DNA from: Bacteroidota bacterium
Lineage (GTDB): Bacteria > Bacteroidota > Ignavibacteria > Kapaibacteriales > UBA2268
NCBI GenBank assembly: GCA_024278075.1
Contig: JAJRTW010000085.1
Coordinates: 1 to 33,841, forward strand
DNA: 33,841 nucleotides
Reading direction: 5' to 3'
The notes under the pieces are model-generated. The model was given only the letters and a program-made list of their open reading frames with translations. It did no database searches and was not told the DNA's origin. Of this stretch, positions 1 through 8,161 are shown one piece after another. The translations under genes and the position numbers were made by a program. Each line of letters opens with the position of its first letter. The stretch's first letter is position 1.

Positions 1-9
1 AAAAAAAGA

Positions 10-270
10 GTGTATAAGATTATTCTTCCGAAAAGTGTCCGCAAAGAATTGGATAAGATAAGTGGTTCTTATTATAATAAAATAAGAAATATAATACTTT
101 CGATGGAAGATAATCCGAGAATGATCGGTTGTTTGAAGTTGTCTGATTCTGAAGAATATCGTATTAGAGTGGGATCTTTCAGATTGTTATATGATATTGA
201 TGACGAAAATAAGATTGTAACAATCTATAAAATTCAGCATAGAAAGGATGTGTATAAGAAGAAAAAATAA
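10..270 (+). CDS. RelE/ParE-family toxin-like protein (86 aa)
   Basis: ORF MYKIILPKSVRKELDKI...YRIRVGSFRLLYDIDDENKIVTIYKIQHRKDVY matches the RelE fold pattern (basic N-terminal helix, 'YRIRVGxFRLLYDI', 'I.HRKDVY'). GTG start; the reading frame is open to the window edge, so the true start and any antitoxin may lie upstream. Confidence 0.85.
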   Translation: MYKIILPKSVRKELDKISGSYYNKIRNIILSMEDNPRMIGCLKLSDSEEYRIRVGSFRLLYDIDDENKIVTIYKIQHRKDVYKKKK

Positions 271-332
271 ATTAAAATATATTTAAGCGTTTGCTTATTT
301 GAGTTCCTATTGGAATTGCTAATTTAATATTT

Positions 333-375
333 AACGCTAATGCAGATCAGCAGTAGTAGCTGAATTAATAGCGTT
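333..375 (+). terminator. Hairpin AACGCTA...TAGCGTT followed by T-rich tract; possible terminator after the toxin gene
   Basis: 7-bp outer stem (333-339/369-375), 5-bp inner stem TCAGC/GCTGA (347-351/359-363), followed by TTGTTTTTG. Confidence 0.4.
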
Positions 376-494
376 TTGTTTTTGTCAGAAACCAAAAGGT
401 TTGTCTGAAGCTGATAATTAATTATATTTTAATAATACTGTATAAATTAATATATCAAGGTGATGATATGATTAATATAATGTAAGAGAGAAAC

Positions 495-677
495 TTGATT
501 AAGGAAATATTTCGGGATGTGATAAATGAAGTAATTCGTGAAGAAAGGATCGTTTTTTATGATTCGATTATTCCCTTTGCTTCGAGGCCGGAAACAGAAG
601 ATATAGAGAAATTATATGGCTGCCCGGATGATTATAAAAAAGAAGATTTTGTGGATATGACAAACTGGGCAAAATGA
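495..677 (+). CDS. Small acidic protein, probable antitoxin partner of the following RelE-like gene
   Basis: 60-aa ORF; its stop codon overlaps the ATG of the downstream toxin-like frame (ATG at 674, TGA at 675-677), typical TA coupling. No family recognised. Confidence 0.5.
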   Translation: MIKEIFRDVINEVIREERIVFYDSIIPFASRPETEDIEKLYGCPDDYKKEDFVDMTNWAK

Positions 678-956
678 TGAAAGTGAATTTTCATCGGCAC
701 GCAGTAAAAGCTTTGGAGAAACTTAGCACGAAGAATAAGGAAAAAATTCGGGAAAAAGTTATTAAATTTACATCTTCTATACAATGGCACTGGAATAATT
801 CCTTTTCAAGAGTTACAAATTAAGAAATTGGATGGGAAATGGAAGGGATGCTATCGTATGAGAATTGGAAAAAGAAGAATGATATTTACTTTGGACCCCA
901 ATAATTGGGAAATGAATATATTCGAAATCGACAACAGAGGAGATATTTATAAGTAA
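674..956 (+). pseudogene. RelE/ParE-like toxin gene with a 1-nt frameshift
   Basis: Frame 1: MMKVNFHRHAVKALEKLSTKNKEKIREKVIKFTSS..., stop after about 50 codons. A second frame continues GTGIIPFQELQIKKLDGKWKGCYRMRIGKRRMIFTLDPNNWEMNIFEIDNRGDIYK*. Total 283 nt = 3n+1. Confidence 0.75.
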
Positions 957-997
957 TTAATAATTAAAATATATGTAAGCGTTGTCTTACTGCGTTC

Positions 998-1109
998 TTA
1001 TTCGAAAACTGGTAATTTTTAAATAAGTAGAATGCAAGTAAAGGCGCGCCCCGGATATGGGGCGTTTTCCTTTTTGTTCTACTTATGGGTATACCAGTAC
1101 CTCGAATAA
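998..1109. repeat. 112-bp imperfect inverted repeat / long hairpin
   Basis: Four nested paired blocks: TTATTCGA (998-1005)/TCGAATAA (1102-1109); CTGGTA (1009-1014)/TACCAG (1092-1097); ATAAGTAGAA (1023-1032)/TTCTACTTAT (1077-1086); CGCCCC (1047-1052)/GGGGCG (1059-1064). Confidence 0.8.
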
Positions 1110-1138
1110 GGGCAAAATGTGAAAATGCCCTTTTTTTT
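1110..1138 (+). terminator. Rho-independent terminator
   Basis: GGGCA-aaatgtgaaaa-TGCCC followed by T8. Confidence 0.65.
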
Positions 1139-1188
1139 ATGCTCAAAAGGAGCTGAGTGTTGTTAAACATAAATTATTGGAATGTTAT

Positions 1189-2223
1189 ATGGCTATTTTA
1201 ATGGATGGTGTTACGGGGATACTGGGTTCGTCGATCGGGCCGGAACTGGAAGGGGATGTTTATTATCTTGTAAGAGGAGGGGAATTCAATCAAAGGCTGC
1301 CGGCCGATATTAATAAAGAGAAAATTATCCCCTGCGACATCACAAAGCCTTTGTGCGGCTTGTCTGATGATAATATCAAACGCCTTAACGATATTGGAAT
1401 TGAAAAGTATCTGCATCTCGCCGCCGATGTTAGTTTCGCTACCGAGGATATAGACGGAAAAATATGGAATACTAATTATTATGGGACCAAAAATGCAATA
1501 CAATTAGCAAAGCACTTAAATGCAAAAGAGTTTTTGCACTGTTCAACGGCGTATGCCGAGGATCAAAGGAATCCTTACGAAATTTCTAAACGGGCTGCCG
1601 AGAATTTGGTGAGGAATTCCGGTATTTCATATAGCATTTTTCGCCCAAGTTCGATAATTGGCGATTCAAAAACCGGCCATATATCTGATTATAATGGATA
1701 TTATGGGGTTTATTCATTTTTCCATAAAATTGCTCAGAAAAAAAGGGGTGTAAATAAGGACGCAACTATCAATATAACTATATCAATGATAGGTTCAAGC
1801 TCATCAACACTAAATCTTATTTCTTTGGACTGGGTAAAATATATAATGTCAGCTTTGATTAACAAAGAAATCTGCAATAAAACCTACCATTTAACACATA
1901 ATGACCCGCAAATAGTCAGACTGATAGGGGAATGGAGCTGTATGGCACTGAATATTACAGGGATAAAGTATTGGGAATCAGTCGAAGATCGGGAAAATTA
2001 TTATCGAACGAATAAAACTCCGTCTTTTCTTCAAAGGCAAGTGGATAAAATAATGAATAGATATACTCCTTATGTTACCGAGGAAAGGAAATTCCCACTC
2101 GATACGGTTATAGCGGCTTTGGGGACGGAATATAAATCACCTCCGGCAATTTCAGAAAAAACAATTGCTATTATTATTAATTATGCTGTCAAAAATAATT
2201 TTAAGAATCATACGACAACTTAA
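1189..2223 (+). CDS. Extended SDR / thioester-reductase-like NAD(P)-binding protein
   Basis: N-terminal glycine motif GVTGILGSSI, 'LHLAADVSF', 'NTNYYGTKNAIQLA', 'HCSTAYAED', active-site-like YEISK, 'FRPSSIIGDSKTG'. The track ORF starts at 1177; ATG at 1189 is the more likely start. Confidence 0.8.
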   Translation: MAILMDGVTGILGSSIGPELEGDVYYLVRGGEFNQRLPADINKEKIIPCDITKPLCGLSDDNIKRLNDIGIEKYLHLAADVSFATEDIDGKIWNTNYYGTKNAIQLAKHLNAKEFLHCSTAYAEDQRNPYEISKRAAENLVRNSGISYSIFRPSSIIGDSKTGHISDYNGYYGVYSFFHKIAQKKRGVNKDATINITISMIGSSSSTLNLISLDWVKYIMSALINKEICNKTYHLTHNDPQIVRLIGEWSCMALNITGIKYWESVEDRENYYRTNKTPSFLQRQVDKIMNRYTPYVTEERKFPLDTVIAALGTEYKSPPAISEKTIAIIINYAVKNNFKNHTTT

Positions 2224-2284
2224 GCATTATCAATAATAGCTGAAAATATCCATAATTCAATCTCAACATCTCTCCATCAAAGGA

Positions 2285-2662
2285 CTTTGATGATGATTTG
2301 TGTCCTTTTGATGATGATTTGTGTCCTTTTGATGAAGATTTGTGTCCTTTTGATGAAGATTTGTGTCCTTTTGATGAAGATTTGTGTCCTTTTGATGAAG
2401 ATTTGTGTCCTTTTGATGATGATTTGTGTCCTTTTGATGATGATATTCCTGTCTTTGATGGTTATATTCCTGTCTTTGATTGTTATATATCAAGCATTTA
2501 TGGTGATTATCCGGCAATGAATGGTGAATCTGCGGCAATGAATGGTGAATCTGCGGCAATGAATTAAGAATTAATGGCAATGAATGGTGATACTGTGGCA
2601 ATGAATGATGATTCTATGGCAATGAATTAAGAATTAATGGTTATGAATGGAGATTCTGCGGC
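2285..2662. repeat. Continuous 21-bp-period tandem array (about 18 units) with drifting consensus
   Basis: Units in register from about 2285: TTTTGATGATGATTTGTGTCC / TTTTGATGAAGATTTGTGTCC (several), CTTTGATGGTTATATTCCTGT, AATGAATGGTGAATCTGCGGC, AATGAATTAAGAATTAATGGC, etc. Confidence 0.95.
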
Positions 2663-2686
2663 AATTGACTATTGTCCAGCGACTAA

Positions 2687-4732
2687 CTACTTCTGCGCCA
2701 CATCCTCAATCTTCCCGCCGCTGATTCTTTCGATTTCGTTGCGCAATCCGGCGGCACGTTCGAAGTCCAGATCGCGTGCGGCTTTCTTCATTTCATCGAA
2801 AAGCTGATTTATTAATTGTTCACGCTGCTGGCCGGTCATGTAATTAATCATTGGTTCGGATACTTTGCGTGCTTTTTTATTTTCGTGGGTTTCGATTCTT
2901 TCCTTATGCTGCTGCTGAATGTCGGCCACCGAAGTTGAATTCAATATTTCGTCGAGTGATTTATATATGGTTTTTGGGTTAATTCCGTGCTTTTCGTTGT
3001 ATGCTTTTTGCAATTTGCGGCGGCGGTTGGTTTCGTCGATCAGCAACTGCATAGACCTTGTAATCCTGTCGGCATAGAGGATCACGAGTCCATTCACGTT
3101 CCTGGCCGTCCGTCCGGCAATCTGCAAAAGCGACCGCTCGCTACGGAGGAAACCCTCCTTGTCGGCATCCAATACCGCAACGAGCGATACTTCCGGCAAA
3201 TCCAGGCCTTCCCTCAACAAATTCACACCAACCAATACGTCATGCTCGCCAAGCCGCAGGCCGCGGATGATCTCAACCCTTTCGAGGGTTACAACATCGG
3301 AGTGAATATAGGCAACTTTAATATTCAGGCCCTGAAGATATTCGGCAAGGTCTTCGGCCATTCTTTTGGTCAGGGTAGTAACAAGCACGCGGTGGCCGCT
3401 TTCAATCCGCTTGCGAATTTCGTGGATTAAATCGTCTATCTGATTGCCGACCGGCCGGACGCTGATCTCGGGGTCGAGCAGCCCCGTGGGGCGTATCACC
3501 TGTTCGACTATCACACCCTGGCACTCCTCGAGTTCATACGGCCCGGGCGTTGCACTCACGAATATTGCCTGCTTCATAAGGGATTCGACTTCGGTGAATT
3601 GCAGCGGCCTGTTCTCGAGAGCCGACGGCAGGCGGAAGCCATGCTCGACCAATGTCTTCTTGCGGGCGCGATCGCCATTGTACATTGCCCTTAATTGCGG
3701 CATAGTCACATGGCTTTCGTCGATAATCAATAAGAAATCATCCGGGAAATAATCGATTATGCCCTGCGGGCGGTCGCCGAAAGTCCTGCCGGACAGGTGC
3801 ATGGAATAATTCTCTATGCCGGAGCAGTAGCCGACTTCCTTCATCATCTCAAGGTCGAATATAGTCCTTTGCTCAAGCCTTCGAGCTTCGAGCAGTTTAT
3901 TCTCAGCACGCAGTTCTTTCAGCCTCTCGTACAGTTCATCCCTTATATCCTGCATTCCTTTTTTAAGTTGGGATTCCGAGGTGACAAACAATTTGGCCGG
4001 ATAAATCGTGGTAGCGTCAGCTTTGGCCAGCACCTGGCCGGTTAGAGCATTGATATAACTTATCGCTTCAATCTCATCGCCGAACATCTCAATCCTGATG
4101 CCCTGCTTGGTTTCGAAGGCGGGGATAATGTCGATTACATCGCCCCGAACCCTGAACGTCCCGCGCTGGAAGTCGAAGTCATTGCGCGAATAATGCAGGC
4201 CGGTGAGCCTGTAGAGCAGCTTCTGCCTCGGCACCCTCTGCCCGACTATCAGCGGCAGCAAATGTTCCTTGAAATCCTCCTTGCGTCCAATGCTGTAGAT
4301 GCAGCTAACCGATGCAATCACAATCACATCACGCCTTTCGTCCACCAACGAGCTCGTAGCCTTCAGCCGCAGCCGGTCAATCTCGTCATTGATAGAGAAA
4401 TCCTTTTCGATATATGTGTCAGTCGTTGGCATGTAAGCCTCCGGCTGGTAGTAGTCGTAATAGGAGATGAAATATTCGACGGCATTATCGGGGAAGAAGT
4501 TTGTGAATTCGCTGTAGAGCTGTGCGGCAAGAGTTTTATTAGGCGATATGATTAAAGCGGGACGCTGAGTCTGTTCGATTAGGTTAGAAATGGTAAATGT
4601 CTTGCCCGAACCCGTCACGCCAAGCAAAGTCTGGAACCTATCGCCGCGCTCTACGCCTTCCACAAGTTGGGCGATAGCTTCCGACTGGTCGCCGGCGGGC
4701 TGATAATTGGATACTAATTTGAATTTATTCAT
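2687..4732 (-). CDS. uvrB: Excinuclease ABC subunit B
   Basis: Full-length 681 aa; [12 protein letters not shown] Walker [13 protein letters not shown] beta-hairpin, [38 protein letters not shown]-terminal UVR motif. Confidence 0.99.
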   Translation of the reverse strand: MNKFKLVSNYQPAGDQSEAIAQLVEGVERGDRFQTLLGVTGSGKTFTISNLIEQTQRPALIISPNKTLAAQLYSEFTNFFPDNAVEYFISYYDYYQPEAYMPTTDTYIEKDFSINDEIDRLRLKATSSLVDERRDVIVIASVSCIYSIGRKEDFKEHLLPLIVGQRVPRQKLLYRLTGLHYSRNDFDFQRGTFRVRGDVIDIIPAFETKQGIRIEMFGDEIEAISYINALTGQVLAKADATTIYPAKLFVTSESQLKKGMQDIRDELYERLKELRAENKLLEARRLEQRTIFDLEMMKEVGYCSGIENYSMHLSGRTFGDRPQGIIDYFPDDFLLIIDESHVTMPQLRAMYNGDRARKKTLVEHGFRLPSALENRPLQFTEVESLMKQAIFVSATPGPYELEECQGVIVEQVIRPTGLLDPEISVRPVGNQIDDLIHEIRKRIESGHRVLVTTLTKRMAEDLAEYLQGLNIKVAYIHSDVVTLERVEIIRGLRLGEHDVLVGVNLLREGLDLPEVSLVAVLDADKEGFLRSERSLLQIAGRTARNVNGLVILYADRITRSMQLLIDETNRRRKLQKAYNEKHGINPKTIYKSLDEILNSTSVADIQQQHKERIETHENKKARKVSEPMINYMTGQQREQLINQLFDEMKKAARDLDFERAAGLRNEIERISGGKIEDVAQK

Positions 4733-4763
4733 TAGTGATTAAACGATTTACGAGGGTAATAAT

Positions 4764-4795
4764 TATGCTGCATACGATTATGCTGCATACGATTA
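4764..4795. repeat. 15-bp tandem duplication (ATGCTGCATACGATT x2)
   Basis: Directly visible as attatgctgcatacgattatgctgcatacgatta. Confidence 0.9.
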
Positions 4796-4845
4796 ATTTC
4801 AGATACCAGATTGCAAGCATGTGGTAACAGATATAATATAAATAG

Positions 4846-4985
4846 CCACGAGTTTTAACTCGTAGAAAAAAAGATGCAATAAATATTTGGCTTTAGCCAT
4901 CAATACATGATGCTGAATGTCAAGACAGGTGTTGCACCTGACTTGCAGGAGCTATTGTCTATCGTCAGTTGTAACAACTGACGGA
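4846..4985. repeat. Cluster of REP-like palindromes
   Basis: ACGAGTT-TT-AACTCGT (4848-4863); TGGCT-TT-AGCCA; CAAGaCAGGTG-TTG-CACCTGaCTTG; CGTCAGTTG-TAA-CAACTGACG (4963-4983). Confidence 0.8.
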
Positions 4986-5032
4986 ACATAAATTAACTAT
5001 CAACTTGCGACCAGTGGCCAGCGTCTTCCGTC

Positions 5033-5989
5033 CTAAGAGAAATACTTATTCTTCGTCCATTTGAAATTCCTGTGGAAGAAAACAAGTTTGAACCGCCTGT
5101 AGAAGTTTGAGAAATTATATTCAGCAAAATCAACGGCCATGTTCAACGGATTAAAATCAAAAACATAACCGGAATTGATATTTTCAATAATCCTTGACTT
5201 GTCATAGCCGCCTACAGTGAAATAAAGATTGTCAATATCGGAAATTATCTTTTTGAAGACATGCTTTCTGTAGGGCGAATTAAAGACATCGTTCCATTTA
5301 TTGTTCGGCACAATTCCGTTATTGTCAGATTGGTCGCCCATTCTTCCCAAAAGGCCGGAGCTACCGTTTTCGGTTAGTACCACAGTTTCGGTCTTGATTT
5401 CAAGATATTCAAGGATAATCTTAATAATGCTGTCCGGGCGGATTGCCAAGTCTTCATAATTAATAAGAATCGATTTATCCTTAAACATTTCATAACCATC
5501 GGCTATCAAGCCCGGGCCTATGTCGAAATCCAAATCACTGGCAAAAAGGGTGCGAAATTTATTATTATGCCACGTCCTTACCATAGATGCAATCACATTC
5601 TCCGGGCTTCTGAACAGGAAAATAAATTTAGCATCAGGAAATATCTCGGCAATTTCAGGAATAATCAAGTAATTCCTTGGCGTTTTGTCAATAAAATATT
5701 CCTCGCCATTTTTGCAAAACCTTGCATAGAGTTTCAATGAGAATTCCCGAAGGAATTCATAATACTCAGATTTATCGCCTGCAAGGTTGCCAACCATATC
5801 CTCGAAAGCCGTATGGGCCGATTCGTGGCTGTAGACGCTCAACAGGCCTTCTTTTTTAGTCGAATAGACAGCCGGCAGCAAGAACCATGGCTCGGATATC
5901 GATGTGATTTTCGGGCAAGCCATCAGAGTCTTCTGCAGAAAAGTCGATCCCGACCGGGGAAGTGAGAATATGAATATAGGTTTTATCAT
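5033..5989 (-). CDS. Sulfotransferase family protein
   Basis: MIKPIFIFSLPRSGSTFLQKTLMACPKITSISEPWF (5'-PSB loop), 'FIFLFRSPENVIASM' (3'-PB-like). Confidence 0.85.
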   Translation of the reverse strand: MIKPIFIFSLPRSGSTFLQKTLMACPKITSISEPWFLLPAVYSTKKEGLLSVYSHESAHTAFEDMVGNLAGDKSEYYEFLREFSLKLYARFCKNGEEYFIDKTPRNYLIIPEIAEIFPDAKFIFLFRSPENVIASMVRTWHNNKFRTLFASDLDFDIGPGLIADGYEMFKDKSILINYEDLAIRPDSIIKIILEYLEIKTETVVLTENGSSGLLGRMGDQSDNNGIVPNNKWNDVFNSPYRKHVFKKIISDIDNLYFTVGGYDKSRIIENINSGYVFDFNPLNMAVDFAEYNFSNFYRRFKLVFFHRNFKWTKNKYFS

Positions 5990-6858
5990 TTATTAATTAA
6001 GTTAACAATCCTTAGCCCAAATCTATATAATACCGGATAATTCATCAGGAATTTCTTTGCTATGCCCATGAGCGATTTTTTATTCCTCTCATACCGCTCT
6101 ATTTCCAATAGCTTGACACGGAATTTTTCCTTGGCTATATCAATTCTGCCGGCCGGCAGCAGCGATAAATTCTTTTCGAAGGCCATACATAAATATCTAA
6201 TAAGATCATCTGCAGGAGCCGACGACAGGCCCTTGCCGTGCAGCCTTAGGCCAGTCCCGAAAATCCCCGTATAGTAAAAATCGTACTTCGATGCCAGCCT
6301 GATCTTCAGGTCCCAGTCTTCGTAAATCTTAAATTCACTGTCGTAGCCTCCAATTTCGAAGTATATTTCTTTTCTCATCAAAAAATCGTGGGGTATCTCG
6401 CAGCTGCGAAGCAGCACATCTTCGAGAATTAATCCTTCCTTGCTCTGGTAATATTTTGACACGTTATCGATGTATTCCCCATTTCCATTTAAAAATGCCA
6501 CTTTCGAGAAAGCAATAATATCCTTGTTTTCGGACATCTTTTTTTCTTGAATCAGGTTGAATTCCTTCTCAAGTTTGCGATTGTCAAAAAATATATCGTC
6601 GCTGTCGAGGGTTGTGATGTATTCGCCGCTTGCCTGTGTGACAGCATTGTGCCTGTTTGCCGCCACGCCCAAGTTGATTTCGTTAAATATCGGAGTTACA
6701 TTAGAATGCCTCGCTGAATAATCACGGATGATGTCGGTGGAATCATCGGTCGAGCAATCGTCGGCAACAACAATTTCAATATTGGGGTAGGTCTGAGCAA
6801 GGATGCTGTCGATGCACTGCCGTAAATATTCAGCATTATTGTAATTGGCCACAATCAC
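5986..6858 (-). CDS. Family-2 glycosyltransferase (GT-A)
   Basis: VANYNNAEYLRQCIDSILAQTYPNIEIVVADDCSTDDST...ITTLDSDDIFF. GTG start; overlaps the sulfotransferase start by 4 nt. Confidence 0.9.
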   Translation of the reverse strand: MIVANYNNAEYLRQCIDSILAQTYPNIEIVVADDCSTDDSTDIIRDYSARHSNVTPIFNEINLGVAANRHNAVTQASGEYITTLDSDDIFFDNRKLEKEFNLIQEKKMSENKDIIAFSKVAFLNGNGEYIDNVSKYYQSKEGLILEDVLLRSCEIPHDFLMRKEIYFEIGGYDSEFKIYEDWDLKIRLASKYDFYYTGIFGTGLRLHGKGLSSAPADDLIRYLCMAFEKNLSLLPAGRIDIAKEKFRVKLLEIERYERNKKSLMGIAKKFLMNYPVLYRFGLRIVNLINK

Positions 6859-7008
6859 CGATATGAGATTTTCTCTGTTAATGCTTTTCTCCTCTATTGA
6901 CTTGTCAACTGTATTATGTCATTCCGGTCATAGAGCCGGAATCCATCTTGATATAACTAAATAGCATATCGAAATAGCATGTCAAATATTGGACTCCTGA
7001 ATTCGAGA

Positions 7009-7175
7009 CTGTGTGAAAACATCTATTTATGTCATCCTGAATTTATTTCAGGATCCAAATACCGCATGAATACTGGCTCATAGATTCTGAAACGAGTTCA
7101 GAATGACAATCTCTGTGCCTTTTCACACAGCCTCATTCGCAGGAATGACAGTTTACATGATCTGTCAAAGTATGC
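7009..7175. repeat. Composite dispersed repeat: outer CTGTGTGAAAA/TTTTCACACAG inverted repeat enclosing a GATTCTGAAACgAGTTCAGAATGACA module
   Basis: Same nested organisation at about 17410-17735; the inner module also at about 15115-15150 and 31998-32026. The tail CAGGAATGACAG...GTCAAAGTATGCTT recurs at about 21180-21225. Confidence 0.75.
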
Positions 7176-7186
7176 TTTACGCGACT

Positions 7187-8161
7187 CTATCTAAATAAAT
7201 CCCTTATCAGATTCATTGTTTTCTTTATTAAAGTTACGATGCTACCCGGAAGATAATGGCCCAACAGAAGCAATGTGTAATGAATGCCTACTCTTAGCCC
7301 CCTCTTATATTTTCTGACTACCTGCCATCTTTCAAGCGTTCGCTTTTTGAAATTACGCCCCGACAGCCCGCCGGCAAGAATTACAGCCACAGGTATATCA
7401 ACTCTTTGAAATGTATAGCCACAAATATAAGATTTAAATATCATTTCGAAGTCAGCAGTAATACTTAATTTTGTGTCAAATTTCATCTTTTTTGCCAGAG
7501 AAGTTCTCATAAATAGTGCCTGATGCGAGCATATCATCCTTTTCCACAAATCTTCCGGCTTTGCTTTACCATCCCACCAATACACGAGCTGGCTGCCATC
7601 GGCATCAACTTCCGAGGGCTGCTTTATCCAGTAGTTCTTTTTTGCTGCCTGCCATATACCGCCCTCTGCCCCGCCGAAGTTCATAATCCCTTTGCCATAG
7701 ACAAGCTCGGAGCTGTCTTCAATACTTTTAATAACATTGCTTATTGTATTATCGTCATAGAACCGGTCCCCGGCATTCATAAAATTTATCCACTGGCCGG
7801 TGGCAAATTCAATCCCTTTGTTCATGGCATAGTAAATGCCGCTGTCTTTCTCGCTGGCCCACAAGTCGATTATGTCTTCATACTTTTTGATTATTTCGAG
7901 TGTGCCATCACCGGAGCCGCCGTCGATAATGATATACTCTATGTTTTGATACGACTGGCCGGCTACATTCCGAATAGTCTTTTCGATTAAATCAACAGCG
8001 TTGAATACGACGGTGACAATTGTCACCAAAGGCAGGCCGTCACGAGTGGCTTTTGCCGGACTGTTCAATCTGAGTCCCCCGCAAGCTATGCCATCGGCTA
8101 CGGGCTTTGTTTTTGAATCCGGTTTTTTCAATTGAGATAATCCATTTGTTAGAATTTGCAA
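7187..8161 (-). CDS. Family-2 glycosyltransferase
   Basis: PLVTIVTVVFNAVDLIEKTIRNVAGQSYQNIEYIIIDGGSGDGTLEIIKKY...SEKDSGIYYAMNKGIEFATGQWINFMNAGD. Start uncertain. Confidence 0.9.
   Translation of the reverse strand: MQILTNGLSQLKKPDSKTKPVADGIACGGLRLNSPAKATRDGLPLVTIVTVVFNAVDLIEKTIRNVAGQSYQNIEYIIIDGGSGDGTLEIIKKYEDIIDLWASEKDSGIYYAMNKGIEFATGQWINFMNAGDRFYDDNTISNVIKSIEDSSELVYGKGIMNFGGAEGGIWQAAKKNYWIKQPSEVDADGSQLVYWWDGKAKPEDLWKRMICSHQALFMRTSLAKKMKFDTKLSITADFEMIFKSYICGYTFQRVDIPVAVILAGGLSGRNFKKRTLERWQVVRKYKRGLRVGIHYTLLLLGHYLPGSIVTLIKKTMNLIRDLFR

Noticed and set aside
333-375. Canonical integron attC site after the first toxin gene
   Set aside because: Left part contains ATTTAAC (R''-like) but the right side GTTTTGT does not fit GTTRRRY, and no integrase is visible; retained only as a hairpin/terminator.
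964-1170. Minus-strand 68-aa ORF
   Set aside because: Covers the long hairpin and terminator; low-complexity translation and no family resemblance.
2263-2601. Minus-strand 112-aa ORF rich in HHQKDTN repeats and plus-strand ORFs over the 21-bp array as real proteins
   Set aside because: A stop-free 21-bp repeat keeps several frames open automatically; in-unit stops appear distally and no RBS/start context is convincing. Reported as a repeat, with coding left as a hypothesis.
2285-2662. CRISPR array
   Set aside because: Repeats are directly contiguous 21-mers without spacers and no cas genes are nearby.
2987-4555. Plus-strand ORFs inside uvrB (147, 102, 82, 120 aa)
   Set aside because: Shadow ORFs antisense to a well-conserved full-length uvrB.
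5986-6900. ATT or other rare start for the family-2 glycosyltransferase just after GAGGAG
   Set aside because: An SD-like GAGGAG precedes an ATT, but the annotated GTG is adequate; there is no way to decide from sequence alone.
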